The notes under the pieces are model-generated. The model was not told the DNA's origin. It worked only from the letters and a program-made list of their open reading frames with translations, and made no database searches. Made by a program: the position numbers and the translations under genes. From Bufo bufo (Eukaryota; Chordata; Amphibia; Anura; Bufonidae), in the NCBI RefSeq assembly GCF_905171765.1, contig NC_053392.1:370803442-370867441 (forward strand): DNA of 64,000 nt. The letters are read 5' to 3'. Positions 10,797-22,088 of this stretch are shown piece after piece. The first letter of the stretch is position 1. Every line of letters starts with the position of its first letter.

Positions 10797-11019
10797 ATAT
10801 GTTGGCTGGACAAAAACTACTGCATCGAGCGATATTTCAACGGCAGAAAGCCGGCATTTATGCTAGAAAGGGGCTGGATTAGGCCTATAGTCAATAGGGA
10901 ACCTGTGGTGAATTGAAGGGCAGTGCCAGATCCGTTAAAATCCAACAGGCTGTTCTCTGCTAGAACAGCCTGGTGGATATTATCACCACAGATGTGAAAG
11001 TAGTCTAATACTTTGTAAT
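10797..11019. other. Unassigned intergenic sequence
   Basis: No coding, repeat or RNA signal was recognised. It ends in the TTTGTAAT target duplication (11012-11019) of the next element. Confidence 0.4.
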
Positions 11020-11614
11020 TAGAGAATCGAATCTCACCAAATTTCAGCATAAATTCGATATACCTAGAAGCCGAATTTCCTTGTGCTTCGTGTCAGCGAA
11101 TCGATTTAGCCTGAAATAGTATCAAAAACAAAAAAATTCCAACTTACAGGTACCTCCTCCATTTGTTTGCGACAGCCCGCCAGCCTCCATCTTGCTTGAA
11201 GATCTCGGCCGAAATCCTGTGTGGTGCAAGATTACATCATCACCCCGGCCGGCATGATAACGTCATACGTCACCACGCCAGCAGGCGTGATGACGTAATC
11301 TCGCCTGCACAGGATTTCGGCCGAGATCTTCAAGCAAGATGGCTGCGGCCGGCCTGTCGCAAGCAAATAGAGGGGGTAAGTTTGATTAAATTATTTTTTA
11401 TTGTTCATTTTACACTCAGATGCCGCGATCATGTATGAACGTGGAATCCGAGGGGTACAATGACGGGGGCAACGCTATTGCAGCTTCCTGTCATTGCACC
11501 CGCTACTTACAAAAAAATGCGCTTGGTGACGAAGTAATTCATCACAAAGTAAATTTTTGTGTGAAATTCGGCGAATCGGCCGTATCGAACTTTTAAGAAA
11601 TTTGCTCATCTCTA
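11020..11614. mobile_element. hAT-type non-autonomous element with an internal palindrome
   Basis: The ends are TAGAGA... and ...TGCTCATCTCTA, flanked by a perfect 8-bp duplication TTTGTAAT (11012-11019 and 11615-11622), the hAT signature. Inside, 11155-11240 and about 11290-11378 form a near-perfect inverted repeat around GATCTCGGCCGA with several ACGTCA-like half sites. No transposase is present. Confidence 0.75.
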
Positions 11615-12082
11615 TTTGTAATCATCTCTACTCAAAAGTTTCTTCTAACCTAATAACAATGTATTTTTCCTCACTCCAGCTTTCAGGGTTTTGCAGATTA
11701 TCAGCCAGGCTAATTTTAAAAAGTTTGCTTAACTCTGTCGCCAAGCAAACAATCACACAGGTCTTGTCATAACTCAAGGCAATGCTTCTGTTTTTTACAT
11801 TTCTTCTTTGCAATAAAATGAAAAGGAAGAAATCAGGTGAAGGTGTAGAGAGATGACATATATGAACTCTATATTTGACATACATAGATATTACTGTCCC
11901 ATGTTGTTGAATTATATGTCTCCTCTTTAAAAATAAATGAAATGACATCTCCATTCCCAAGACTTAAAAACTGTAAATTTATATACAGAACTCTTTACTG
12001 GTATTTCTCCTTAAAGGGAAACCTAGTTAATAATTACAAGCCTTGTAATATAAATTTGCCTTGCTTGCATAGTTATAGTCAA
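11615..12082. other. AT-rich intergenic sequence, no gene seen
   Basis: No feature supported. A CTTAAAGGGAAACC motif at about 12013 resembles one end of the TTAA MITEs found elsewhere in the window, but no partner end is seen. Confidence 0.35.
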
Positions 12083-12260
12083 TAAGGTTGAAAAAAGACA
12101 CAGGTCCATCTAGTCCAACATATAATCTAGTTTGATCAGGAACAAGTCAAAAATCTCCAGGAGGCAGATGCCAAGTATCCCATATTAGAACAACATTTCT
12201 TTTCGAACTAAATCAGAACAAATATCTGGATTAACATGCAGGGACAGCCTTTACCACCAT
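12083..12260 (-). mobile_element. Minus-strand 3' end of a CR1 LINE
   Basis: The segment reads AATAAGGTTGAAAAAAGACA then CAGGTCCATCTAGTCCAAC. This is the reverse complement of the conserved CR1 3' tail that also appears in plus orientation at about 61190-61220. 5' truncated copies like this are typical of CR1. Confidence 0.65.
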
Positions 12261-12342
12261 TGAAACCAAGCAAATGCTTGGGACCCTAGAAATAAGGGCC
12301 GCATTTGAATGAAAAATCAGAGCAGGCAAGAAGAGGGGAGGG

Positions 12343-12790
12343 GTGGCCCTGTATGTGAAATATAGCATAAAATCTAATTTAATACAAGTTAGCGAGACCA
12401 ATTTAGAGTCAGTTTGGGTTACGTTGGAGCTTGATAATCATAAGGTAACTCGTGTAGGTGTGATATATAGTCCACCTAGCCAAGTCAAATTATTAGATGA
12501 TCTACTAGTTGAGGAAATAGCTAAAATGACATTGAAGGGGGAAGTTATCCTTATGGGGGACTTTAATCTTCCTGATGTAAACTGGAAAACCAAAATAGCT
12601 AGTTCTGCCAGGAATACAGATATTCTAAATTCCCTACTGGGATTATCTCTACAGCAAGTAGTTGAGGAGCCAACCTGGAAGGAGGCCATTTTAGATTTAG
12701 TATTCACAAATGGGAATTTGGTATCTGATATTACTGTAGGGAAAGCTTGGAATCTAGTGATCACCAGTCAGTGTGGTTTACTATAAGTAC
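12343..12790 (+). pseudogene. CR1 endonuclease fragment
   Basis: A 147-codon frame covers VALYVK, VGVIYSPPSQ, ILMGDFNLPDVNW and ILDLVFTNGNLVSDI, the central part of the CR1 AP-endonuclease. It shifts frame before the expected SDH motif (bases near 12765 read ...AGTGATCACCAGTCAG). N-terminal endonuclease residues are absent, so the copy is 5' truncated. Confidence 0.82.
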
Positions 12791-13379
12791 AGGGACTGAT
12801 TCACACCACACAAAAACAAAAGTTGTAGAATTTAGAAAAACTGACTTTTCTAAAATTAGATTAGTGGTATAGGAGTCCCTATCAGATTGGAACAGTTTCA
12901 ATGGAGTCCAGGAGAAATGGGACTACTTAAAAGTGGCACTATTGAAGGCAACAGAAAATTGCATTAGGCTTGTCAGTAAAAGCAAAAAAAGGAAGAGACC
13001 ACTGTGGTACTCAGCAGAAGTGCCAAAATCATTAAAAACAAAAATATAGCATTTAGTAATTATAAAAATAAAAAAAAACAAGGATGACAGGCAAATTTAT
13101 AAGATTAGGCAGAGAGAGGCCAAACAAGTTATAAGAGCTTCTAAAGCGCAGGCAGAGGAGAAATTAGCTCAGTGAAAAAAGGCGATAAGACATTATTCAG
13201 ATACATAAATGAAAAAAGGAAACTAAAACAAGGAATTAAAAACAAAAGAAGGAAGGTATATGGAAGAAGATAAAAAAAAACTAGCTGACTGCCTCAATGA
13301 ATACTTCTGTTCAGTTTTTAAAAGGAAACTGAAGTAAAAGGACCTCAGTTAGGAAGGAAGACTAATGAATCTTTTGATG

Positions 13380-14420
13380 CATGTGTCTTTACAGAGGAAG
13401 AGGTTCTAAGTCAGCTGTCTAAAATAAATACAAATAAGTCACAGGGGCCTGATGGGATACACCCAAAGCTATTAAAAGAACTCAGCGGGGAACTAGCAAA
13501 ACCATTAACAGATTTATTTAACCAATCACTGATAACAGGAGTCGTCCCAGAAGATTGGAAATTATCAAATGTTGTGCCCATTCACAAGAAAGGTAGTAGG
13601 GAGGAATCGGGCAACTATAGGCCAGTAAGCCTGACATCAATAGTGGGGAAATTAATGGAAACCATACTTAAAGGGTTTCTACCACTTCGTTTTCACATAA
13701 TTAGCTTTCAGACACTAGCGATCCGCTAGTGTCTGCTTTACCAAACAATCCTAATATAATAGCTATTGTGCAGCCGTTTTGCTAAAAAACAAACTTATAT
13801 TGATATGCTAATGAGCCTCTAGGTGCTATCGGGGCGTCATTAGCACCTAGAGGCTCGGTCTACCTTCACAAAATGCCGCCGCCCAGCGGGTCCCTCCAAC
13901 CCACCCATCTCCTCCGGAATGCGATCCTCCCTGTGAGCCAGCGGATGAATTCTCGCGCATGCGCCGTGCGCGTCTGTATTCGGCGCATGCGCAGTGAATG
14001 TCTGCCCGCTTTCTGCACAGATATCTCCACTGCGCCTGTTCCTCGGAGCACTATGACGTCATCGGCGCAGGCGCAGTGGAGATGTCTGAGCAGGGAGCGG
14101 TCAGACATTCACCTAGCATGCGCCAAATACAGACGCGCACGGCGCATGCGCGAGAATTCGTCCTAGATGGCTGAGGTGCAGTAGACATTGCTTATCTAGA
14201 CTTTAGTAAGGCTTTTGATACTGTCCCACATAGAAGGTTTATCAATAAATTGCAGTCTTTGTGCTTGGACTCCCATGTTGTTGAATGGATTAGGCAGTGG
14301 CTGAGGGACAGACAACAGAGGGTTGTAGTCAATGGAGTATATTCAGACCATGGTCTTGTTACCAGTGGGGTACCTCAGGGATCTGTTCTGGGACCCATAT
14401 TGTTTAATATCTTTATCAGC
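13380..14420 (+). pseudogene. CR1 reverse transcriptase fragment split by a foldback element
   Basis: Before the insertion the frame reads [46 protein letters not shown]. After it (14170 onwards) it reads [29 protein letters not shown] and [18 protein letters not shown]. The fingers region between these is lost, and a further deletion at about 14420 removes the catalytic YADD box. Confidence 0.8.
13668..14166. mobile_element. TTAA foldback MITE, copy 1, right arm truncated
   Basis: It starts TTAAAGGGTTTCTACCAC and shares its arm sequence (ACACTAGCGATC, GCACCTAGAGGCTC) with the copy at 14755-22755. A GC-rich core holds repeated GCGCATGCGC motifs and an ATGACGTCAT. It ends at GAATTCGTCCTAG without the returning outer arm. 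The TTAA start suggests piggyBac-type mobilisation. Confidence 0.72.
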
Positions 14421-14429
14421 GAAATTTAG

Positions 14430-14754
14430 GGGTCATTATTTCAGAAGACTTAAAGGTAGGCAGACAATGTCATAGAGCAGCAGAAAATGCTAGCAGAATG
14501 CTTGGGTTTATAGGGAGAGGCATTACCAGTAGAAAGAGGGAGGTGCTCATGCACTAGTGAGACCTCATTTGGAGTATTGTGCACAGTACTGGAGACCATA
14601 TCTCCAGAAGAATATTGATACTTGGAGAGAGTTCAGAGAAGAGCTACTAAACTAGTACATGGATTGCCGGATAAAACTTACCAGGAAAGATTAAAGGACC
14701 TTAACATGTATAGCTTGGAAGAAAGACGAGACAGAGGGGATATGATAGAAACTT
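14430..14754 (+). pseudogene. CR1 ORF2 C-terminal fragment, part 1
   Basis: Recognisable are SRMLGFIGRGITSRKRE, RPHLEYCAQYWRPYLQ, ERVQRRATKLVHGLPD and LEERRDRGDMIETF. It stops at the TTAA where the second foldback entered. The frame continues at 22756 with KYIKEINKVKEERIFKRRK. Confidence 0.78.
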
Positions 14755-14865
14755 TTAAAGGGTTTTTACCACCACATTTTGACCTAATTAGCTGTCTGAC
14801 ACTAGCGATCTGCTAGTGTCTGCTGTACCTAACCATGCTATTGTAATACTTTTCTCTGCAGCATT

Positions 14866-15837
14866 TGTGAACCGAGAGCAAGGCAGGTGATTTGACTCTG
14901 CCACCAGAAAAGAGTGCGTATGCAGAAGTCAAGATTAAGAAAATTGCATTTACTATAAATTAATAAAAGCAGGTTAACAGTGAAGTTACAGAGGTAAAGA
15001 CAAGCAAAATCTTCAAAACAGTATAAACAATACAAGTTAAACACTGCAACAATTTTCACCTTTGTTGTGTCCGTATTCGCAGGGCGGACACTAAGAAATA
15101 ATAGTCCCAGAAACTGTTCCTAACTGACCCTAACTTTCAAGCGGGTGCGCACCCCCCTTATCCCAGTGGTCCAAGTGGACCGCTTACAGTTTGTGGAAGT
15201 GCACGGTGGGGCCCGATGTCGTCCTTTTCCTTTAACCAGCGCAGGATCCGCAACAAAGAAGTCCTACTCAGCAGGCCGGAAAACCAGTTGAATATAATCC
15301 AGGATTATTACGGTTACTGTCCGGTACCTCGACAGCACCGTGAGTCTCTTTACTGTTTGGGGCAATCCACACAGCCCAATGTCGGCTCCACAGGTTAGTT
15401 GCTGCACACAGTCCTTTTTAACTTGGCTTCACTAAATGCATGTTTCTTTGTACTCCATCCGTCTCTAGACCGAAGTTCACACAGCTTGGCCACACAGGGA
15501 AGTCCTTTAGTATCTCCACACATGTCTTACACAACACAGAACTTGTTTTCTATCTTGCCAATATGGCGGCAGTTGCAGTTCAAGTCTCTCGTCCTCCTCC
15601 TTCCTGCTCACACTGAGGCAGGGTGACATCATAAGGGGCGTGTCACTTCAACACTTAGCTGCTGCCTTAAAGAACTAGTATCACAGTAATACACTTTATC
15701 TATGGTAAACTCCAATGCAAATTGGTCCTATGTTGCCATCTACTGACCAAACGAATACTGCAGGCATTTTACATTAAATGTTAACACAGTTTACCAGGAT
15801 AATGAAACTTAGAGACATTACATGTCTGTTTCTTACA
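14866..15837 (-). repeat. 3' LTR of gypsy G3
   Basis: It begins next to the foldback arm (TTTGTGAACCGAGAGC) and ends CTTACA at 15837. It is preceded on the minus strand by the polypurine tract AAAGTGGGGGGGAATA (15838-15853). Confidence 0.85.
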
Positions 15838-15853
15838 TATTCCCCCCCACTTT
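15838..15853 (-). other. Polypurine tract of gypsy G3
   Basis: Minus-strand AAAGTGGGGGGGAATA lies immediately upstream of the 3' LTR start TGTAAGAAACAG. Confidence 0.65.
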
Positions 15854-17264
15854 AAGATTGGCAGTCCCTGCCAATGACTGAATATCCAGAGGGCTGTACT
15901 CTTATACGTAGAGTGGTAATGTACCGTTGTATGGCAGGCCAAATAATCTCATCCTGCGCATACCGAACAGAGGGAGTGCCAGCATTTGGTCTAGTGGTGC
16001 GTCTGAGAACCACTGGTATACTCTGGGGTGCAGTAGCCATAGGCTGAGAAGGACCAGCAGACTCCGCACCAAAGGGGGCACAGGCTGGGGGCACAGTAGT
16101 CACAGGTGGAACATCCTCAGGAGTAGGGATTGGCCAACAATCATTATCATCGTAAGCCCATTCCACACCACCAGTCCCTGACTGTGGGAGCTTGTTGACA
16201 TTATCAGTTCCATCACAATTTGCTTCTACAGATTGACACAGGCGCAACATATTTCTGTGAAGTACTCGGACACAATCAGTTCCTTCCTTCTGGACTTCGT
16301 ACACTGGCCCATTTGCATACTTGAGAGCAACTACACGATACAGCACAGCCTCCCACCTGCTTTCCAATTTTCCTTGAGGCTTCTTGACACGTACCAGCAC
16401 CAGGTCATCTGGCTGCAATGGTGCCCTCTGCACCGGGATCTTATCAGGATGAGAATTTTTTGCAGACGCTGCCGCACCAATTGATGAACTGTCTCAAGTC
16501 TCTGCCGGTGTGCCCGCACCCAGGAGGCTGGATCTCTGGGAGGGAACCCATCCACATCATTTAACTGTAACTCTCCGACACTTCGCCCAGACCGTCCAAA
16601 GAGGAGAGTATAAGGAGAATACCCTGTTGTAAAATGGACCTGATTGTTATAGGCCCACACCATCTCAGTCAAGAACTGACGCCACTGTAACTTCTTGTCC
16701 TCCTCCAAAGTCCGCACCATCTGTAGCAGAGTTCTATTGAATCGTTCGCAGGCTCTGTTTCCTTGAGGATGGTATGGAGTTGTGTGTGACTTCTTTATCC
16801 CGTAGATACGTTGAACCTCTTTCATCACATGTCCCTCAAAGAAAGCCCCTTGGTCAGAGTGGATGCGTTGTGGACACCTGTACACTCGGATGAAATCTTG
16901 GCATAGGGCTCGAGCTGCCGACTCAGCGGTCTGGTCCTTGGTGGCGGTCACCACTGCAAATTTGGTGAAGTGGTCCACCATTACGAGACAGTACTGGTGC
17001 CCACTGTTGGATGGGCCCACCATTAGGTAGTCTATCATGACGATCCAAAGGTTCCTGGGTCACTATGGTTTGCAGGGGAGCTCTTTGCTCTATCGCCTTA
17101 TGGATCTCACAAGTTCGACATCTATGACATACTTTTCCAACCATTTGACGGAGGCCTGGGCAGTAAATCAGTCGCTGTAGCCAACGAAAGGTCTTCTCAT
17201 GACCAAAATGTCCATTCTTATTATGAGCCTCAAGAGCCAATGATTGAGCCAGTTCACTAGGCAC
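15852..17264 (-). pseudogene. Gypsy G3 integrase
   Basis: Order on the minus strand: a zinc-binding region (EAHNKNGHFGHEKTFRWLQ, CHRCRTCEIHK; 17264-16923), a catalytic core with MVDHFTKFAVV, IHSDQGAFFEG and HPQGNRACERFNRTL (17038-16331), then a C-terminal GPY/F-like module (DLVLVRVKKPQGKLESRWE, 16433-15852). At least two frameshifts separate these blocks (about 17040 and 16420). There is no chromodomain, unlike G1. The enzyme would insert the cDNA into the host genome. Confidence 0.83.
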
Positions 17265-17448
17265 TACGATTTGGTAACGAATGTCGATTTCAGAAGGTAG
17301 ATATACCTTTCAGCATAGCACTCCATTTTTCATCTCTAACTTTTCCCACTGACTCAGGACTGATAGCATTTCACGTGTCAGTCGTTCTCTTTCCTCTTTA
17401 CAGGGCTTCTTGTCTTTCTCAACACACTTGATCATTTTCGCCAGCCCC

Positions 17449-18839
17449 TCATAGTATTTGCACCCATTCCTGACGTGAGGGGCCAAAGAAAAGAGCCGTT
17501 TCGGTCCCTTCCATTGCACACTGCATAGCAATGACCAAGGCTTGTGAAAATCTTCTGAAGTCAGGCACCTCCACATGCTTTAACTCATGATTCTCGTCTC
17601 CGCTGGGGGCCTGGGTAGTCATCTTAGAAAGTCCATCGGCATTTTGGTTCTCTGTCTTGGACCGATACTTAATGCGGTTATTGAACTTAGACATTCGGGC
17701 TATCCACCTCTGCTCCAAAGCCCCGAGCTTGGCATTTTCCAGGTGAGCTAATGGGTTGTTATCAGTCAGTACTAAGACTTCAGCTTCGGTCAGATACTCA
17801 GAGAATTTCTCAGTCATGGCCCATACCAGTGCCAACAGTTCTAACTTAAATGAACTATAATTGTCAGGATTTCTCTCAGAATCTCGCAAAGATCGGCTGG
17901 CATACGCTATGACACGCTCTTGGCCATCCTGGAACTGAGAAAGCACCGCTCCGAGACCATACAGGCTTGCATCCGTATATAGCTGGAAGGGCAAGTGGTA
18001 ATCAGCATACGCCAAGATTGGGGCCGTTGTAAGAGCATCCTTCAATGCCTTCAATGGAAGGCATGTTCTTGTTCAGGGCCCCATTTCACGGACCGGTTCT
18101 TCGGACCCCCGGAGGTGCCTCGTAGGAGAGCATTAAGTGGTGCTGCTACCCTAGCAAAGTCCTTAATAAACCATCGATAGTAGCCGGCTACTCCCAGGAA
18201 CGCTCTCACCTCTCGCAGGGTAGTCGGTGTCGGCCAATCTTGAACAGCCGCTATCTTGTCCCTCAAAGGCCTTACCCCTTCTCCTGATACACAATGACCC
18301 AAGTAATCAATTTCAGATTGGAACAACCGACATTTACTGGGTTTCAGTTTGAGCCCATGTTCCTGCAATCGTTGAAATACTTGTCCCAACTGGTAGAGAT
18401 GGTCCTCAAAGGTTGCAGAGTACACTATAATGTCGTCCAAGTATATGAGAGTGAACTCAAAGTTGAAGTCACCAAGACATTTCTCCATCAATCGTTGAAA
18501 CGTTCCAGGTGCATTTGTCAACCCAAAGGGCATCCGGTTAAATTCGTATAGTCCCATGGGCAAGATAAAGGCTGTCTTTTCCTTATCTTTCTCGGCCATT
18601 GGCACCTGCCAATACCCACTAGCCAGATCTAGCGAGGAGAAGTACCGGCCTCTTCCTAGTGCCGAAAGGGACTCCTCAATCTGAGGTAAGGGGTAGGAAT
18701 CTCGTACGGTGCAGGTGTTCAACTTTCGATAGTCTACGCAAAACCGAATGGACCCATCTTTCTTCCTTACTAGTACCACTAGAGCTGCCCAGGGACTTTG
18801 GCTTTCTTGAATGATCCCACTCTGCAGCATCTGGGTCAA
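17449..18839 (-). pseudogene. Gypsy G3 reverse transcriptase and RNase H
   Basis: RT (18839-18051) contains SIRFCVDYRKLNT, SSLDLASGYWQVPM, MPFGLTNAPGTFQRLMEK and the catalytic LIYLDDIIVYS, then SKCRLFQSEIDYLGH. RNase H (18054-17449) has FQLYTDASLYGLGAVLSQ and VLTDNNPLAHLENAK. The two are in different frames, joined near 18052. The N-terminal part of RT is separated from the pre-RT linker (19032-19386) by the SINE insertion at about 18848. Confidence 0.85.
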
Positions 18840-18847
18840 CAGTTCTT

Positions 18848-19022
18848 TTGAGTCAACTGTTATTCTAAGCTGAATGTACCTGCACTCTTCAGATCGCAGA
18901 AGATAAGCAGCTTAAGGCTTGGCAAGTACCTGCTTGGGAGACTGGTTGGGAATCCCTGGTTTCGTTTAAAAAAAAAAAATTAATAAATAAATACAGAGTG
19001 CCGTGGTCTTTTGATGAAATTA
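18848..19022 (+). ncRNA. 5S rRNA-derived SINE or retro-pseudogene inside gypsy pol
   Basis: Bases 18875-18960 align with the 3' two thirds of vertebrate 5S rRNA. Matching blocks include CAGATC, GAAG.TAAGCAG, GGC.TGG..AGTAC and GGGAGAC.G..TGGGAAT.CC. They are followed by a 12-base A run and an AT-rich tail. The flanking CAGTTCTTT occurs on both sides (about 18839-18847 and 19023-19031), consistent with a target duplication made by a LINE machinery. 5S-headed SINEs (SINE3 class) are known in fish and amphibians. Whether it retains an internal promoter is unclear, because the box A region (5' part) is diverged. Confidence 0.68.
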
Positions 19023-19031
19023 GCAGTTCTT

Positions 19032-19386
19032 TCACCTCCTGATACATCTGTGGAGGAATTTGTCGGTAGTGCTCTCTGATTGGAGGGGTGTCTCCTGTGG
19101 GAATCTCATGGTAGATCCCTGTTGTACATCCAAAATCTTCAGCATGACGTGCAAAGGTTGTGCGGTTTTCCCATAACAGTTCATCTACCTTCCGGATCTG
19201 TTCCAGAGAACACGAAGAAGTCTCTATCATCTGTACTCGAATTGCACCGCCATTCCATTTAGGGGTGGGGTTCTCGTCTTCCCCCATAGACATGGTTACG
19301 GTCCATTCACCTCGTTCAGCCGGCCTCAACTGCATCGGGGTCGCTTTCCTCACTTCCTCCGGAGTCACATAGAGGTTAGCCAACAA
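19032..19386 (-). pseudogene. Gypsy G3 pol linker between protease and RT
   Basis: The minus frame reads VTPEEVRKATPMQLRPAERG, SCSLEQIRKVDELLWENRTT, HEIPTGDTPPIREHYRQIPP, YQEVKELL. The last part is the usual entry to RT in gypsy elements (short repeats such as PIREHYRQIPP before VKELL). It continues across the SINE into LTQMLQSGIIQ. Confidence 0.72.
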
Positions 19387-19575
19387 GCCTTCCTGGGGCT
19401 AGGTCTACACTCTGATCCTGGGTGTTCACACATCGGAGGGGTACTCTCCCATTGCGGACTACTGCCAAGGAATGGGCTACTTGTGGATCGACACTTCTTC
19501 CGGCTGTCGGCAGTGGTTCTATCAACACAGCTATGCCCTCTAGTTTCCTACAGGTGCCTACAGGCATGGACACTA

Positions 19576-20007
19576 TCATCTCCCGTCTGGGTGGCAACGT
19601 AACTTTTGTATGCAGAGGGACCGAAATTCGAGCAAGAGGACACTTTCAAAGAGAATCTGATCCAATTCTTTTAACACATTCATCCCCAAGATGACAGGGA
19701 CCTTTACTTCATGTGACTCCTGTACCACCACAATGCCTTTCTTGCCTAGATCTTGGCCACATAATCTGACATTCATCCAGGCCACTCCCACCACTGGTAC
19801 TGGTAACTGATTAGCTGCAACCACTCGTATGAATCTATGGGGATCATATTTCACATGTTGTTGAAAGTACCGTTCGTAACAGTCTCTACTCAGGGTCGTT
19901 ACTTGGGAACCCGTGTCAATCATCCCGGTAACTGGAATACCTTCCAATTCCATCTGTATGATAGGACTTGCAGCCATCAGGTCCTCTTCAGGGCATTCTC
20001 CGCTCAT
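19576..20007 (-). pseudogene. Gypsy G3 aspartic protease region
   Basis: The frame has IIQMELEGIPVTGMIDTGSQ with the catalytic DTGS, then AWMNVRLCGQDLGKKG and VPVILGMNVLKEL, the usual pepsin-like retroelement protease pattern. It matures the gag-pol polyprotein. The frame is separate from gag upstream and from the linker downstream (19376-19597 is in another frame), so the copy is broken. Confidence 0.78.
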
Positions 20008-20057
20008 AGTCTCCTTCTCAGTTTCCCCTACTGCCCGCCCTGCTGCAGCAGGGGATT

Positions 20058-21154
20058 TCAGTTTAACGGCGGTCTCTCATAAACTTGTCGCTGCTCTGGA
20101 CATCTAGCAGCAATGTGGCCCACGCGTCCACACTCCCAGCAGCGTATTTCCCGTCGCTCTGGCCATCGGTTTTGGCCCCTTCGGTAAGCCCCATCGGTCT
20201 CTCCTGAGAGTTGTACTACATTATTGGGACCCCTTCGGTAGGTCCTATCCTCATCCCTCCAGCAGGGTTGTGGGTGATTCTGACCTTCTTGGTGTGAACG
20301 ACCCACCCCTTTGTCTCTAGTTTTCTCGAGGCCTGCAATTCTCATAGAATTCTCATTACAACTGGTTTGAAGGTGTTCCATTTGCTCTTGCAATTTCTGC
20401 ATTACTGTAAGTATCTCTTTAACGGTCCCTTTTTCCACTGTTTCTGGGCCAGAGCTAGCCCCCTGCGACAATGTAACTCCAACTGCGGTCTGAGGCTTCT
20501 GAACCATACTATTGGCAAGTGAGATGGCCTCTACCTGTACGTCATGAAATTTAGCATCAGTCTCCCGTCGTATAAAGTCCTGCATAGCAACAGTCAAACT
20601 GCCATCACGGATCCCCAGAATAAACTGGTCACGGAGTGTCCGATCAGGTTTACAGAAGGCTGGTGAGCCCCCTCTTTCCTTCCCTTGAATATCTCGGAGC
20701 AGTTCTTGTAGGGCATTTGCATACTGAGGGAGACTTTCATTCTCCTTTTGTACCCTCTGGAAGAACGTGCCTGCAGGGACCCCAGCAATGCGGTTTCTCC
20801 ATAGATAGTTTCTAGAATCTGGACAACTTGCTCAAATGTCTGTCTTTGTTCAAATGGCCGCAATATCACTGTAGTCTTAGCATCTCCTTGTAACGTCAAT
20901 ATGGCTAGCTCTACTAGTACTTCTGGTGTGGTCTGGTACATGCGCTGTACCATTCGTATCTGCTCTGCCCACACACTCACAGACATATTATTGCCATCAA
21001 ACTTTGCTAACTGACTCATTACAGCCCCTGCTGGCATTCTTCCTCCAGCACCATCCCTCCTAACGGGTGCGTCGCCGTCCATTCTGGTAGGCGGATCCTG
21101 CCAACTACGCCAATTTGTGAACCGAAAGCAAGGCAGGTGATTTGACTCCGCCAC
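20058..21154 (-). pseudogene. Gypsy G3 gag with CCHC knuckle
   Basis: The first part (21154-20594) includes MSQLAKFDGNNMSVSVWAEQ and LAILTLQGDAKTTVILRPFE, a capsid-like segment. It passes by a frameshift near 20700 into 20597-20058, which ends in a zinc knuckle CWECGRVGHIAARC. Residues RRGQNRW and RRGPNNVVQ show short basic repeats just before the knuckle. The probable function is RNA packaging into the intracellular particle. Confidence 0.78.
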
Positions 21155-22088
21155 CAGAAAAGAGTGCGTACGCAGAGGTCAAGATTAAGAAAATTGCATT
21201 TACTATAAATTAATTAAAGCAGGTTAACAGTGAAGTTACAGAGGTAAAGACAAGCAAAATCTTCAAAACAGTATAAACAATACAAGTTAAACACTGCAAC
21301 AATTTTCACCTTTGTTGTGTCCGAATTCGCAGTGCAGACACTAAGAAATAATAGTCGCAGAAACTGTTCCTAACTGACCCTAACTTTCAAGCGGGTGCGC
21401 ACCCCCCTTATCCCAGTGGTCCAAGTGGACCGCTTACAGTTTGTGGAAGTGCACGGTGGGGCCCGATGTCATACTTTTCCTTTAACCAGCGCAGGATCCG
21501 CAACAAAGAAGTCCTCCTCAGCAGGCCGGAAAACCAGTTGAATATAATCCAGGATTATTACAGTTACTGTCCGGTACCTCGACAGCACCGTGAGTCTCTT
21601 TACTGTTTGGGGCAATCCACACAGCCCAATGTCGGCTCCACAGGTTAGTTGCTGCACACAGTCCTTTTTAACTTGGCTTCACTAAATGAACTGTTTCTTT
21701 GTACTCCATCCGTTTCTAGACCGAGGTACACACAGCTTGGCCACACAGGGAAGTCCTTTAGTATCTCCACACACGTCTTACACAACACAGAACTTGTTTT
21801 CTATCTTGCCAATATGGCGGCAGTTGCAGTTCAAGTCTCTCTTCCTCCTTCTTCCTGCTCACACTGAGGCAGGGTGACATCATAAGGGGCGTGTCACTTC
21901 AACACTTAGCTGCTGCCTTAAAGAACTAGTATCACAGTAATACACTTTCTCTATGGTAAACTCCAATGCAAATTGGTCCTATGCTGCCATCTACTGACCA
22001 AACGAATACTGCAGGCATTTTACATTAAATGTTAACACAGTTTGCCAGGATAATGAAACTTAGAGACATTACATGACTGTTTCTTACA
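21116..22088 (-). repeat. 5' LTR of gypsy G3
   Basis: It matches 14866-15837 along its full length with scattered substitutions and an occasional small indel. It ends CTTACA at 22088, next to the foldback arm (CGGTTACCC). Confidence 0.85.

Larger units (their letters stand above)
14866..22088 (-). mobile_element. Ty3/gypsy element G3 with two full LTRs, no chromodomain
   Basis: Two LTRs of about 972 bases flank minus-strand gag, protease, RT, RNase H and integrase with a GPY/F-like tail. The LTRs share long identical stretches with scattered substitutions, so the copy is older than G1 but still young. The coding region is broken by several frameshifts and by a 5S-derived SINE. Inside the 5' LTR the sequence TGGCGTAGTTGGCAGGATCC immediately follows the LTR end on the minus strand, at the expected primer-binding-site position. 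Confidence 0.88.

Noticed and set aside
11155..11378. The palindrome as an rRNA/tRNA or attenuator-type structure
   Set aside because: It lies inside a hAT MITE with perfect 8-bp duplication, and no RNA gene features (boxes, conserved loops) are present.
15216..15626. Frames inside the gypsy G3 LTRs repeated at 21466-21877
   Set aside because: They are identical because the LTRs are copies; LTRs are non-coding and no motif is present.
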